Assembly: GCA_947378245.1 (NCBI GenBank)
Contig: CANCJF010000006.1
Span: 1 to 45,120, forward strand
Reading direction: 5' to 3'
Source: Bacteroidota bacterium
GTDB lineage: Bacteria > Bacteroidota > Bacteroidia > Flavobacteriales_D > Crocinitomicaceae
DNA: 45,120 nt
The notes below the pieces were generated by a model that saw nothing but the letters and a program-made list of their open reading frames with translations, made no database searches and was not told where the DNA came from. Within the stretch, counting starts at the first letter, position 1. Every line of letters starts with the position of its first letter. This document shows, one piece after another, positions 10,624-20,091 of the stretch. A program made the position numbers and the translations under genes.

Positions 10624-10685
10624 GACATGAGACATTAGACCTCAGACATGAGACCTCAGACATGAGACTATAGACTATAGACTAA
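10623..10685 (+). repeat. Tandem heptad array, 9 in-register copies of AGACNNN
   Basis: AGACATG AGACATT AGACCTC AGACATG AGACCTC AGACATG AGACTAT AGACTAT AGACTAA with no indels. Confidence 0.97.
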
Positions 10686-10716
10686 AATTAGAATCAATTA
10701 TTTAAGATCAAAATCT

Positions 10717-10744
10717 AATGTCTAGTGTCTGTAGTCTAGAGTCT
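10717..10744 (-). repeat. Inverted heptad array, 4 in-register copies of NNNGTCT (AGACNNN on the - strand)
   Basis: AATGTCT AGTGTCT GTAGTCT AGAGTCT, preceded by degenerate AAAATCT. Confidence 0.95.
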
Positions 10745-10782
10745 AATAAAAACTTTTAACTTTATACTTTCGACTAAAAAAA

Positions 10783-11190
10783 ATGAATTTCAATAAAATG
10801 AATTTAACTCTTAATGAAATATTAATTCTCCTCGCTATTGGAGTATTAGCAGGTATGATTAGTGGATTCATCGGTGTCGGTGGAGGAATAGTGATTGTTC
10901 CCGCATTAGTTTATTTCATGGGATTGACGCAACATCAAGCTCAAGGCACAAGCCTTTTACTAATGCTTCCTCCTATTGGAATATTAGCAGTCATGAATTA
11001 TCAAAAAGCTGGAAATATAAATTGGTGGTATGGCGGAATTATTGCTCTTGCATTCATTATAGGTGGATATTTTGGATCGAAAATCTCCCTTAAATTACAC
11101 CCAGGTATCGTAAAACTAGTATTTGGAATTATCATGATTTATGTTTCTATTAAAATGATTCTTTCAGGTTATAATTCAATCAAGCAGTGA
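10783..11190 (+). CDS. TauE/SafE family sulfite exporter / permease
   Basis: 135 aa; LAGMISGFIGVGGGIVIVPALVYFMGLTQHQAQGTSLLLMLPP. Confidence 0.92.
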   Translation: MNFNKMNLTLNEILILLAIGVLAGMISGFIGVGGGIVIVPALVYFMGLTQHQAQGTSLLLMLPPIGILAVMNYQKAGNINWWYGGIIALAFIIGGYFGSKISLKLHPGIVKLVFGIIMIYVSIKMILSGYNSIKQ

Positions 11191-12374
11191 GTATGGAAAT
11201 TCAAGCGTATATTCGAGAAAAATCTGTTGAATTATTAGATAAAATCAATAGTTATCGAGAGCATCTTCATGCACACCCTGAATTATCATTTGAAGAATTT
11301 GAAACTTCTAATTTTGTAAGTTCTAAACTTACTGAACTAGGTATATCCAATCAAAACATCGGAAATACAGGTGTAATTGGATTAATCATGGGAGATCATC
11401 ACTCTTTAAATGATTCATTTATAGGACTTCGAGCTGATTTAGATGCACTTCCAATTCAAGAAGAAAACAATGTTCCTTATAAGTCAACCATCACAGGTAA
11501 AATGCATGCGTGTGGTCATGATGTGCACACTAGTATTTTGTTAGGCGCCGCAGAAATTCTGATGGCTAAGAGGAATGATTTACCGAACCCTATCAAACTA
11601 ATTTTTCAACCAGGTGAAGAAAAAAACCCTGGAGGTGCATCAATCCTAATTCAAGAAGGTGTACTTAAAAACCCTAACGTTTACCGCATGTTTGCCTTAC
11701 ATGTATTTCCTGAAATGGAGACTGGAAAAATTGGTTTTAAAGAAGGACTTTACATGGCCTCATGTGATGAAATATACATGACTATTCATGGAAAAGGAGG
11801 ACATGGCGCAATGCCTCATCAATGTATCGACCCAATTTTGATTGGTGCTAATATCGTAACTTCACTACAACAAATTGTTAGTCGTTCTTGTGATCCAAAA
11901 ACTCCATGTGTACTTTCCTTTGGTCATTTCGAAGGTTTAGGCGCTACAAACGTTATTCCTTCTACAGTACATTTAAAAGGTACATTCAGAACAATGGATG
12001 AAACGTGGAGAGAAAAAGCTTTGGAACTCATCAAACAACAAGCAAACTCGATTGCTAACACTTTTGGAGGGACTGTAGATGTTGAAATTAGTAGGGGTTA
12101 CCCATGTCTTTTTAATAATGAAGAATTGACACGAAAACTTAAACAAAAAAGTGAACTTTTTTTAGGCGCTAATCAAGTTGAAGAACTTCCAATCCGTTTA
12201 ACATCCGAAGATTTTGCATTTTACTCGCAAGAAATACCTGTTTGCTTTGTAAGATTAGGTGTAGGAAATATTGAAAAAGGTATCACTTTTGGAGTTCATC
12301 ATCCTCGTTTTGACATCGATAAAAACGCTCTAATCATTGGCATGCAATCCATGTGTTTGGCTGCACTTGATTAA
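11187..12374 (+). CDS. M20 family metallo-amidohydrolase (N-acyl amino acid / hippurate hydrolase type)
   Basis: GLRADLDALPIQEE, GKMHACGHDVHTSILLGAA, FQPGEE; first ATG at 11193 is the likely start. Confidence 0.95.
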   Translation: MSMEIQAYIREKSVELLDKINSYREHLHAHPELSFEEFETSNFVSSKLTELGISNQNIGNTGVIGLIMGDHHSLNDSFIGLRADLDALPIQEENNVPYKSTITGKMHACGHDVHTSILLGAAEILMAKRNDLPNPIKLIFQPGEEKNPGGASILIQEGVLKNPNVYRMFALHVFPEMETGKIGFKEGLYMASCDEIYMTIHGKGGHGAMPHQCIDPILIGANIVTSLQQIVSRSCDPKTPCVLSFGHFEGLGATNVIPSTVHLKGTFRTMDETWREKALELIKQQANSIANTFGGTVDVEISRGYPCLFNNEELTRKLKQKSELFLGANQVEELPIRLTSEDFAFYSQEIPVCFVRLGVGNIEKGITFGVHHPRFDIDKNALIIGMQSMCLAALD

Positions 12375-15300
12375 TCTTTACTAAATAAGCTTATACTTCC
12401 TGACTTATTATAAATATGACCGTCTAAGAAAGTACCTTGCAACTTGTAAAAATAAACTCCATCTTCCATCAGCTTATTTTTACCATTTGTACCGTCCCAA
12501 AGGGATTTTCCTTTTTGGTCATTTGCAGTATAAATTATGTTTCCCCAACGATTAAAAATATTTATTGTGTAATTTGAAAATATTTCATCAAACAATACTA
12601 AATAATCATTGATACCATCCCCATTTGGTGTAAAAACATTGGGGACATCATAATCATCAACTACAAAAATAGTGTGTACATCTTGATCAGAACACCCATT
12701 AATGTCTTTGATTGTTAAAATAATTTCTTTTGATCCACCAATAATATATTTCTTACTAACTATTTGGTTTTGAGAACTATTAACAGAATCGCCATCTCCT
12801 AATTTCCAATCCCAAGATTTCAATTGATTTTTAGGAATTGAAAAATCTTTATAAATAGAACTCTCCCCTATTTTAATCGTTATGTTTTCTATTTCAAAAG
12901 CGGCTTTAATCCCTTTATCTGGAATTGTAATTGTATCTAAAGGATAGACTACTTTACATCCTTCTGGATCTTTTAACGTAACCGTTGGGCCAAACTTTTG
13001 AATGTTTTGATAGGAATGTTTAAACGTTAAAGAATCAGCAACAAAAGTTTTATCATCTAATGTCCAATAAATTGAGGTCACATTTTCTAATTTTGACAAT
13101 TTAAATGCATAATTCTGACCACAAATATCTCCCATACTACTCCATGATGAAATAGCTTTTGGACCTAAAATTGTCAAAAAATCAACAAGTGTTGTATCGC
13201 TTACACACCCGTATTCATCTTTAGATTTTAATGAAATAGAATAGGTTCCCGGAAAAAGATAATTAATAGTAGGAGAATGTATGATTGACTTCTTCCCTAC
13301 TCCAAAACTCCAAAAAGAAGAATCAATTTTTCCAATAGATGCAGTTATATCTTGATATTTCCCTTCAATCGGTGGACATTTAAACTCTCCTTTTTCATTC
13401 ATGTTATTTTCTAACTGACTTGTTAAATGAGAAGATATGTTTGCTTTAGGTAGAGAAACAGTAATTATATTGTCTTTTTTATTTCTGCATCCATTTTTAT
13501 CTATGGAATACATCGAAATAGTATGCTTAACAGAGGTTTCACTCGATTTATCTTGAAAAGAATAAATTAAAGTATCCTTATTATTCAACACTTGATTATT
13601 ATCAATAATCCATGTATTTTGAGTCCCTGATACAAAATTTTTACAATAAGTCGTAAAAAACTCATTCTGACAAACAATCGGTTTGTATACATATTCAGAA
13701 CTTGGCTTTGTAATTTCAATTATAGCTGTATCCACGAACGATTTACAACCAAACTTATCTCTAACTTGCAAATAGGTATTATACACTCCAACAGATAGAT
13801 AAGTTAAAGATTTTAATTCATTTAATTTAAAGGTTGAATCTTGCTTTTTAGAATAATCAAACTTCCAGATAAAAGACTTCATTGAAACCCCATTTTTCTG
13901 TACAAAAGAACTATTCTTATATGTAATCGTATCTCCTTCACAACCTATTTTCTTATCTGAAAGAATTTCTGCCTTGGGCAACGTCAATACAGTTAAACTA
14001 TCATAAACCTTTTTATCAAAACAGCCCACAGAATTTGTAGGTGTTAATACTATTTCAAACCTACCTCCTTTTTGATAAACATATTTGGGTTGCTGACCTG
14101 AAACTTGTCCGCCATCTCCAGTTTTAAACTCCCAAGTGGTCAATGGATGTTTTACAAAAGAGGTGCTTTTATCATAAAAACCCATCTCAGATAATTGACA
14201 AACTGAATCACGATCAACCGTAAAATTTGGTTTAACCCAAGAGATATGAAATTCTCGAATTGCTGTATCTACACAACCAGTTGTGTGATTAGTAACTGTT
14301 TGTATAGCTGTATAATCACCATAATTCGAAAAAATAGAAGATGATGAACCTAAAGAAATAACATTCATATTCACTTTTGAAATCGTCGCTGTTTTGCCAT
14401 CTCCAAAAGCCCAATGAACGGATACATCATCTGATTTACGTGATTTTGAATGATCATTAAACACAACGTTAACATCCATCACAGGATTACAATACAATTT
14501 TTGAACATCAAATCGAGCCAATGAAGGTTTAATATAAACAACATTCGGAAGTGTTAATGAGTCAATACAACCTCTAAAATCAATTTTCAATTTAACGTTA
14601 AAGTATCCTGTATCAAGACTGTACGAATGTTTAGGATTAAATTCTGTTATTTTCACTCCATCTCCAAAATCCCAAAAATATGTTACTTCATCTGCTGTAT
14701 GTGGTGCTAAAAGTGTACTTGCATCTGTAAATTGAATTGGTGTTTTGATACATTCCGCTTTAGGTTGAACGGTGAAATTCTTTTGATCAATACGACCAAC
14801 TTTAATAAAATACTTAAACACTGTATCATTTACACAATTCAGTAAAGTTGTTAATTTTAACTTAACATCATATTTTCCAACATCATAAACTTGATTTGGA
14901 GGGGTTTTACCTACAAATGTATGACCGTTACCTAAATCCCATTCCCACTTAACTATCGGATTATTCACGTCTGACATCTTTGAGGAATCAGAAAATTGAG
15001 TAGAGAGCATTGAGCATCCCTTAACTTTATCTGCAGAAATTTTAGGGTGTGGATTATGTACCAATACATATTTCTCAATTTCAGTAGTTCCAGTACATCC
15101 GTTTGTTCCTTTACAGGTTAAACTTACCGTATAATCCCCTTCTTTACTGTAGGTTATTGATGGAGGATTTTTACCTGAAAAACTCTCTGTCCCAAAATTC
15201 CATTCAAAATTTGTTCCTTCTGTTGAAGTATTTGTAAATTGAACAGGAAATGTAGGACATACTTTAATCTTATCAATAGAAAATGAAGGTGTTGGCAATG

Positions 15301-16129
15301 GTTTAACTTGGACTTTGTAATATGATTTTGCCTGACAATTTATGGTGTTATCAACCATAGTGACTTCTACCATATAATTTCCCGCTTTTTTGAAATAACC
15401 AGACATCGTATCATTATTTCCACCTGTCGTTTGATTTCCGAAATCCCAAGAATAGCTATCCACTTTTCTGTTTGGCTTAATGACTAAAGATGCTGATGAT
15501 TTAGCACATATGATATTTGGACCTGTCACTACCCCCGTAAAATCATAGATAGTGAATGATTTAGTTAAGTTACCTGAAGAACTTGAGCAACCCGGATAAC
15601 TATTTGATAAAGTCAACGAAACAGAAAAAGTTCCAGAAGAATTATAGATTACTGGTGTCGGAGAGTTTGATGTACTCGTTTGTCCATTCCCAAAATCCCA
15701 ATTATAGGTATATCCAGAACCTGAAGAAGATTTATTAACAATTCCAATTGTCGCTGGTATACTACATTTATCCCCAGAGAAATCAAAATCTGCTTTCGGC
15801 AACGCTAAAACTTCTATATAATTTGACCTCTTTTTTGTACCTGTAACACTACTCTTAGAAATAACAAGTAATTCAACAGTATATATACCAGGTGTAGTAT
15901 AGGCATGATCAGAACCATTAGTACCTGAAACAGAAGAAGTATTTCCATCTCCAAAATCCCAAGAAGATAATTGTATGGGAGAATTTCCTGCTTTAGAAGA
16001 ATTTGCAAAACTAACCGGAGTACCTACACAAACTTTCGTTGTGGTAGTAGAAAAATCGGCATTCGGTGCTTGAGTTAGTCCAATTAAACTAACAATCGTA
16101 ATGAAACAAAAAACGATACAATACTTCAT
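12371..16129 (-). CDS. PKD-repeat surface/secreted protein with T9SS type B (gliding-motility-type, CHU_C) sorting domain
   Basis: 1252 aa; repeated WDFGDG/WDFGNG PKD motifs; C-terminus VFTPNGDGINDYLVLFDEIFSNYTINIFNRWGNIIYTANDQKGKSLWDGT...DGVYFYKL. Confidence 0.95.
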   Translation of the reverse strand: MKYCIVFCFITIVSLIGLTQAPNADFSTTTTKVCVGTPVSFANSSKAGNSPIQLSSWDFGDGNTSSVSGTNGSDHAYTTPGIYTVELLVISKSSVTGTKKRSNYIEVLALPKADFDFSGDKCSIPATIGIVNKSSSGSGYTYNWDFGNGQTSTSNSPTPVIYNSSGTFSVSLTLSNSYPGCSSSSGNLTKSFTIYDFTGVVTGPNIICAKSSASLVIKPNRKVDSYSWDFGNQTTGGNNDTMSGYFKKAGNYMVEVTMVDNTINCQAKSYYKVQVKPLPTPSFSIDKIKVCPTFPVQFTNTSTEGTNFEWNFGTESFSGKNPPSITYSKEGDYTVSLTCKGTNGCTGTTEIEKYVLVHNPHPKISADKVKGCSMLSTQFSDSSKMSDVNNPIVKWEWDLGNGHTFVGKTPPNQVYDVGKYDVKLKLTTLLNCVNDTVFKYFIKVGRIDQKNFTVQPKAECIKTPIQFTDASTLLAPHTADEVTYFWDFGDGVKITEFNPKHSYSLDTGYFNVKLKIDFRGCIDSLTLPNVVYIKPSLARFDVQKLYCNPVMDVNVVFNDHSKSRKSDDVSVHWAFGDGKTATISKVNMNVISLGSSSSIFSNYGDYTAIQTVTNHTTGCVDTAIREFHISWVKPNFTVDRDSVCQLSEMGFYDKSTSFVKHPLTTWEFKTGDGGQVSGQQPKYVYQKGGRFEIVLTPTNSVGCFDKKVYDSLTVLTLPKAEILSDKKIGCEGDTITYKNSSFVQKNGVSMKSFIWKFDYSKKQDSTFKLNELKSLTYLSVGVYNTYLQVRDKFGCKSFVDTAIIEITKPSSEYVYKPIVCQNEFFTTYCKNFVSGTQNTWIIDNNQVLNNKDTLIYSFQDKSSETSVKHTISMYSIDKNGCRNKKDNIITVSLPKANISSHLTSQLENNMNEKGEFKCPPIEGKYQDITASIGKIDSSFWSFGVGKKSIIHSPTINYLFPGTYSISLKSKDEYGCVSDTTLVDFLTILGPKAISSWSSMGDICGQNYAFKLSKLENVTSIYWTLDDKTFVADSLTFKHSYQNIQKFGPTVTLKDPEGCKVVYPLDTITIPDKGIKAAFEIENITIKIGESSIYKDFSIPKNQLKSWDWKLGDGDSVNSSQNQIVSKKYIIGGSKEIILTIKDINGCSDQDVHTIFVVDDYDVPNVFTPNGDGINDYLVLFDEIFSNYTINIFNRWGNIIYTANDQKGKSLWDGTNGKNKLMEDGVYFYKLQGTFLDGHIYNKSGSISLFSKD

Positions 16130-16172
16130 CTACCAATTATTCCTCAAAAAAGAAAAGTAAAAGTACGAAAAA

Positions 16173-18848
16173 CTAGTGAATTACACTTCCTAACCAGCGT
16201 GACATTTCATCAAATGATTTCCCTTTTCTTCTTGCAATATCTTCAACTTGTTCATTCGTGATTTTTCCTAAACCAAAGTACTTTGATTGTGGATGCGAAA
16301 AGTACCATCCACTCACAGATGAAGTCGGTAACATGGCTAAACTTTCAGTTAAAGTAACTCCAGTAACATTTGTTGCGTCCAACAATTTAAACAAACCTAT
16401 TTTCTCCGTATGATCTGGACAAGCAGGATATCCTGGGGCAGGACGAATACCTTGATATTTTTCCTTAATCAAATCGTCATTTGTTAATTTTTCATGACTA
16501 GCATATGCCCAGAAATCTGTTCTTACTACTTCATGTAAATGTTCTGCAAATGCTTCAGCCAAACGATCGCCTAGTGCTTTTAACAAAATAGAGTTATAAT
16601 CATCATGTTCAGCTTCAAATTCCGCTACTTTCTCATCCAAACCAATCCCTGTAGTAACCACAAAACCACCAATATAATCATTTAACCCTGTTTCTTTAGG
16701 TGCTATGAAATCTGCTAATGACATACTTGGAGCACCAGCAACTTTCTCTGTTTGTTGACGAAGAGCATGTTGTATATTTGAAACCGTAGTTCTAGATTCA
16801 TCTGTATAAATTTCGATATCATCACCTACACTATTTGCAGGATACAAACCTACAACCGCACGAGCTTCTAACCACTTTTCATCCACTATTTTCTTTAACA
16901 TGTGTTGCGCATCAGCAAACAATTTTGTTGCTTCTACCCCCACTACTTCATCTGTTAGAATTTGTGGATATTTACCATGTAATTCCCAGGTCTGAAAAAA
17001 TGGTGTCCAATCAATGTAATCAACTAGCTTTTCTAAAGGATAATTAAGTAAGGTTTTATTCCCAAGGAAAGTAGGTCTTTTCAAATCCTCTTGGTTCCAT
17101 TCAATCTGAAAATTATTTTTTCGAGCCGTTTCTAAGGAAAGTAAACGTTTTGCACTTCGATGCTTTTCATGATGCGTACGCAATGTATCATATTCATCTT
17201 TCACTGCAGCAACAAATGCTTCTTTCCGCTGCCCTAATAAACTTTCAACCACCGTAACTGATCTTGACGCATCTAATACATGTATCGTCGGACCATTCGT
17301 GTAATGTTCTTCAATTTTAACTGCGGTATGTACTTTAGAGGTTGTAGCGCCACCAATCATCAACGGTATCGATAATCCTGCACGCTGCATTTCCTTAGCC
17401 ATGTGTACCATTTCATCTAACGAAGGTGTAATCAATCCACTTAAACCAATCACATCGACTTTTTCCTTAATCGCTGCTTCAATGATTTTCTCTGCAGGAA
17501 CCATTACTCCTAAATCAACTACTTCATAATTATTACATCCAAGAACAACACCTACAATGTTTTTTCCGATATCATGAACATCACCTTTTACAGTAGCCAT
17601 CAATACCTTTCCTGCTGAACTACTTGTACCTGCTTTCTCTAATTCAATATAGGGTAATAAAACTGCAACTGCTTTTTTCATAACACGTGCTGATTTTACT
17701 ACCTGCGGTAAAAACATCTTTCCACTTCCAAATAAATCACCAACTACATTCATTCCATCCATCAACGGACCTTCAATTACTTGAATTGGACGTGGATATA
17801 ATTTACGACACTCTTCGGTATCATCGTCAATAAATTCTACAATTCCTTTGATTAATGCATGTGCTAAACGTTCTTGAACAGGTGCATTTCTCCAAGATAA
17901 ATCAACTTCTTTTTTTGTCGCATCCCCTTTTACAGTTTCCGCAAATTCCAACAAACGTTCTGTAGCATCTTGTCTTCGATTTAAGATTACATCTTCAACA
18001 TGTTCCAATAAATCTTTAGGGATATTATCGTAAATCTCAATCATGGTAGGATTCACAATTCCCATATCCATACCTTCTTTTATGGCATAGTATAGAAATA
18101 CGGAATGCATCGCTTCACGTACCTTATCATTTCCTCTAAATGAAAATGAAACATTAGATACCCCGCCACTTACATGTGCACCTGGTAAATTTGTTCGTAT
18201 CCATTTAGTTGCCCTGAAAAAATCAACTGCATTGTTATTGTGCTCTTCCATTCCTGTTGCAACAGGAAAAATATTTGGATCAAAAATAATGTCTTGTGCA
18301 GGAAAATTAACTATATCAACTAATACACGATACGAACGTTCACAAATTTCAATTCTGCGTTCATAAGAGTCTGCCTGACCATCTTCGTCAAAAGCCATGA
18401 CTATAACAGCCGCACCATAGCGTTTGATTTTTTTAGCTTGTTCAATAAAATTTGCTTCACCTTCTTTCAATGAAATTGAATTCACGATTCCTTTCCCTTG
18501 TATACATTTTAATCCGGCTTCAATAATCTCCCACTTGGAACTATCAATCATAATTGGAACACGAGAAATATCAGGTTCTGAAGCGATCAAATTCAAAAAT
18601 TGAACCATTGCAGCTTTCCCATCAATCATTCCTTCATCCATATTGACATCAATGATTTGAGCACCTCCTTGAACTTGTTCTAAGGCAACAGACAAAGCAT
18701 CTTCAAAACGTCCTTCTTTGATCATCCTTAAGAATGCTCGAGATCCAGTAACGTTTGTACGTTCACCAATATTGATAAAATTAGTTTCTTTTGTAAGCAC
18801 TAAAGGCTCTAATCCTGATAATTTTAAAGGTGGTAAATTCGTATTCAT
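16173..18848 (-). CDS. metH: Cobalamin-dependent methionine synthase, C-terminal part (pterin-binding, B12-binding, activation domains)
   Basis: [56 protein letters not shown]-terminal [14 protein letters not shown] and [18 protein letters not shown]. Confidence 0.96.
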   Translation of the reverse strand: MNTNLPPLKLSGLEPLVLTKETNFINIGERTNVTGSRAFLRMIKEGRFEDALSVALEQVQGGAQIIDVNMDEGMIDGKAAMVQFLNLIASEPDISRVPIMIDSSKWEIIEAGLKCIQGKGIVNSISLKEGEANFIEQAKKIKRYGAAVIVMAFDEDGQADSYERRIEICERSYRVLVDIVNFPAQDIIFDPNIFPVATGMEEHNNNAVDFFRATKWIRTNLPGAHVSGGVSNVSFSFRGNDKVREAMHSVFLYYAIKEGMDMGIVNPTMIEIYDNIPKDLLEHVEDVILNRRQDATERLLEFAETVKGDATKKEVDLSWRNAPVQERLAHALIKGIVEFIDDDTEECRKLYPRPIQVIEGPLMDGMNVVGDLFGSGKMFLPQVVKSARVMKKAVAVLLPYIELEKAGTSSSAGKVLMATVKGDVHDIGKNIVGVVLGCNNYEVVDLGVMVPAEKIIEAAIKEKVDVIGLSGLITPSLDEMVHMAKEMQRAGLSIPLMIGGATTSKVHTAVKIEEHYTNGPTIHVLDASRSVTVVESLLGQRKEAFVAAVKDEYDTLRTHHEKHRSAKRLLSLETARKNNFQIEWNQEDLKRPTFLGNKTLLNYPLEKLVDYIDWTPFFQTWELHGKYPQILTDEVVGVEATKLFADAQHMLKKIVDEKWLEARAVVGLYPANSVGDDIEIYTDESRTTVSNIQHALRQQTEKVAGAPSMSLADFIAPKETGLNDYIGGFVVTTGIGLDEKVAEFEAEHDDYNSILLKALGDRLAEAFAEHLHEVVRTDFWAYASHEKLTNDDLIKEKYQGIRPAPGYPACPDHTEKIGLFKLLDATNVTGVTLTESLAMLPTSSVSGWYFSHPQSKYFGLGKITNEQVEDIARRKGKSFDEMSRWLGSVIH

Positions 18849-18849
18849 C

Positions 18850-19848
18850 TTAATAGTTTAAATCAATTTGACGTGGTTGGTAGTTTTTGGCAAGATTAGC
18901 AATTGCACGAATATGATCAGGAGTAGTACCACAACATCCGCCAATGATGTTTATTAAATTTTCATCTAAAAATTCTTTAATCTGAGCTGCCATCATCTCC
19001 GCTGTTTCATCGTATTTTCCAAATTCATTCGGTAGACCTGCATTCGGATGGGCACTAACTGCAAAAGGAGCATTCTTCGCTAATACTTGTAAATATGGAC
19101 GCATCATAGAGGCACCTAACGCACAATTGAAACCAACACTTAATAATGGCAAATGAGAAATTGAAATTAAAAATGCTTCAGCTGTTTGACCAGTTAATGT
19201 TCTTCCACTGGCATCAGTAATTGTACCTGAAACCATGATAGGGATTTTTACTCCTCTTTTTTCAAACACTTCATCAATAGCAAATAATGCAGCTTTCGCA
19301 TTCAAGGTATCAAAAACAGTTTCCACCAATAGCAAATCTACTCCACCGTCCATAAGTGCTTCCACTTGTTGTGTATAAGCAACGACCAGATCATCAAAGG
19401 TCACTGCTCGATATCCTGGATCATTTACATCTGGAGAAATGGAAGCTGTACGATTAGTAGGTCCGATTGAACCAGCAACAAAACGAGGTTTATTTGGTTC
19501 TTTTGCCGTAAATTCATCAGCCACCTTACGTGCTATTTGAGCAGAATGAAAATTGATGTCATATACAGCAGCTTCCAAACCATAGTCCGCTTGTGCAATC
19601 GTTGTTCCTGAAAAAGTATTTGTCTCGGCAATATCTGCACCTGCCTCATAATATAAGCGATGAATTTCTTCGATAATATCTGGTCGTGTTAATGACAACA
19701 GATCATTATTTCCCTTCAATGGTGACGGATGATTTTCAAACCAACCTTTCCTAAAATCTTCTTCTGTTAATGTATGTCGTTGAATCATGGTACCCATTGC
19801 ACCATCTAAGACTAAAATTCTTTTGTTTAATACTTCACGTATATCCAT
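18850..19848 (-). CDS. metH: Homocysteine S-methyltransferase domain (N-terminal part of split MetH)
   Basis: [63 protein letters not shown] junction to the next gene. Confidence 0.95.
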   Translation of the reverse strand: MDIREVLNKRILVLDGAMGTMIQRHTLTEEDFRKGWFENHPSPLKGNNDLLSLTRPDIIEEIHRLYYEAGADIAETNTFSGTTIAQADYGLEAAVYDINFHSAQIARKVADEFTAKEPNKPRFVAGSIGPTNRTASISPDVNDPGYRAVTFDDLVVAYTQQVEALMDGGVDLLLVETVFDTLNAKAALFAIDEVFEKRGVKIPIMVSGTITDASGRTLTGQTAEAFLISISHLPLLSVGFNCALGASMMRPYLQVLAKNAPFAVSAHPNAGLPNEFGKYDETAEMMAAQIKEFLDENLINIIGGCCGTTPDHIRAIANLAKNYQPRQIDLNY

Positions 19849-19869
19849 CTTTTATTTTTTTATTGTTGG

Positions 19870-19995
19870 AATACTTATACGGAAATTGAAGTCACTTATC
19901 TTTTCTGCTTTTGCAAATAGGAATTGGCACCTTACTATTAAGTAGGTTGCCAAGGTATCTTAGGGCCAGTCCCTCCACCTTTCTGTATAAGTATT
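19870..19995 (-). ncRNA. SAM-I (S-box) riboswitch upstream of split metH
   Basis: On the - strand: aatacttatacAGAAAGGTGGAGGGACTGGCCCTAAGATACCTTGGCAACCtacttaatagtaaGGTGCCAATTCCtatttgc...GATAAG...gtataagtatt, matching S-box consensus blocks. Confidence 0.96.
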
Positions 19996-20014
19996 ATGAA
20001 ACAATGAACTTTTA

Positions 20015-20044
20015 CAAATATACTAGTAATATCTTTAAAACAAA
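20015..20044 (-). promoter_or_regulatory. Bacteroidetes-type promoter for the metH riboswitch transcript
   Basis: - strand TTTG-N18-TATATTTG (20044..20041 and 20022..20015), matching the TTTG/TAnnTTTG consensus, just upstream of the riboswitch. Confidence 0.75.
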
Positions 20045-20074
20045 ATAGCCTGAGGAAAATCCACAGGCTATTTT
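20042..20074 (-). terminator. Intrinsic terminator of the adhesin-porP-ompA operon
   Basis: AAAATAGCCTG...CAGGCTATTTT inverted repeat just past the ompA-family gene stop, followed on the - strand by TTTTGTTTT. Confidence 0.8.
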
Positions 20075-20091
20075 AATGACTTAAAGAATAA

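Noticed and set aside
10623-10744. Possible simple intrinsic terminator
   Set aside because: Arms are multi-copy heptads with a 31-nt spacer and no clean U-tract; a terminator alone does not explain the strict phasing, so I report it as a repeat.
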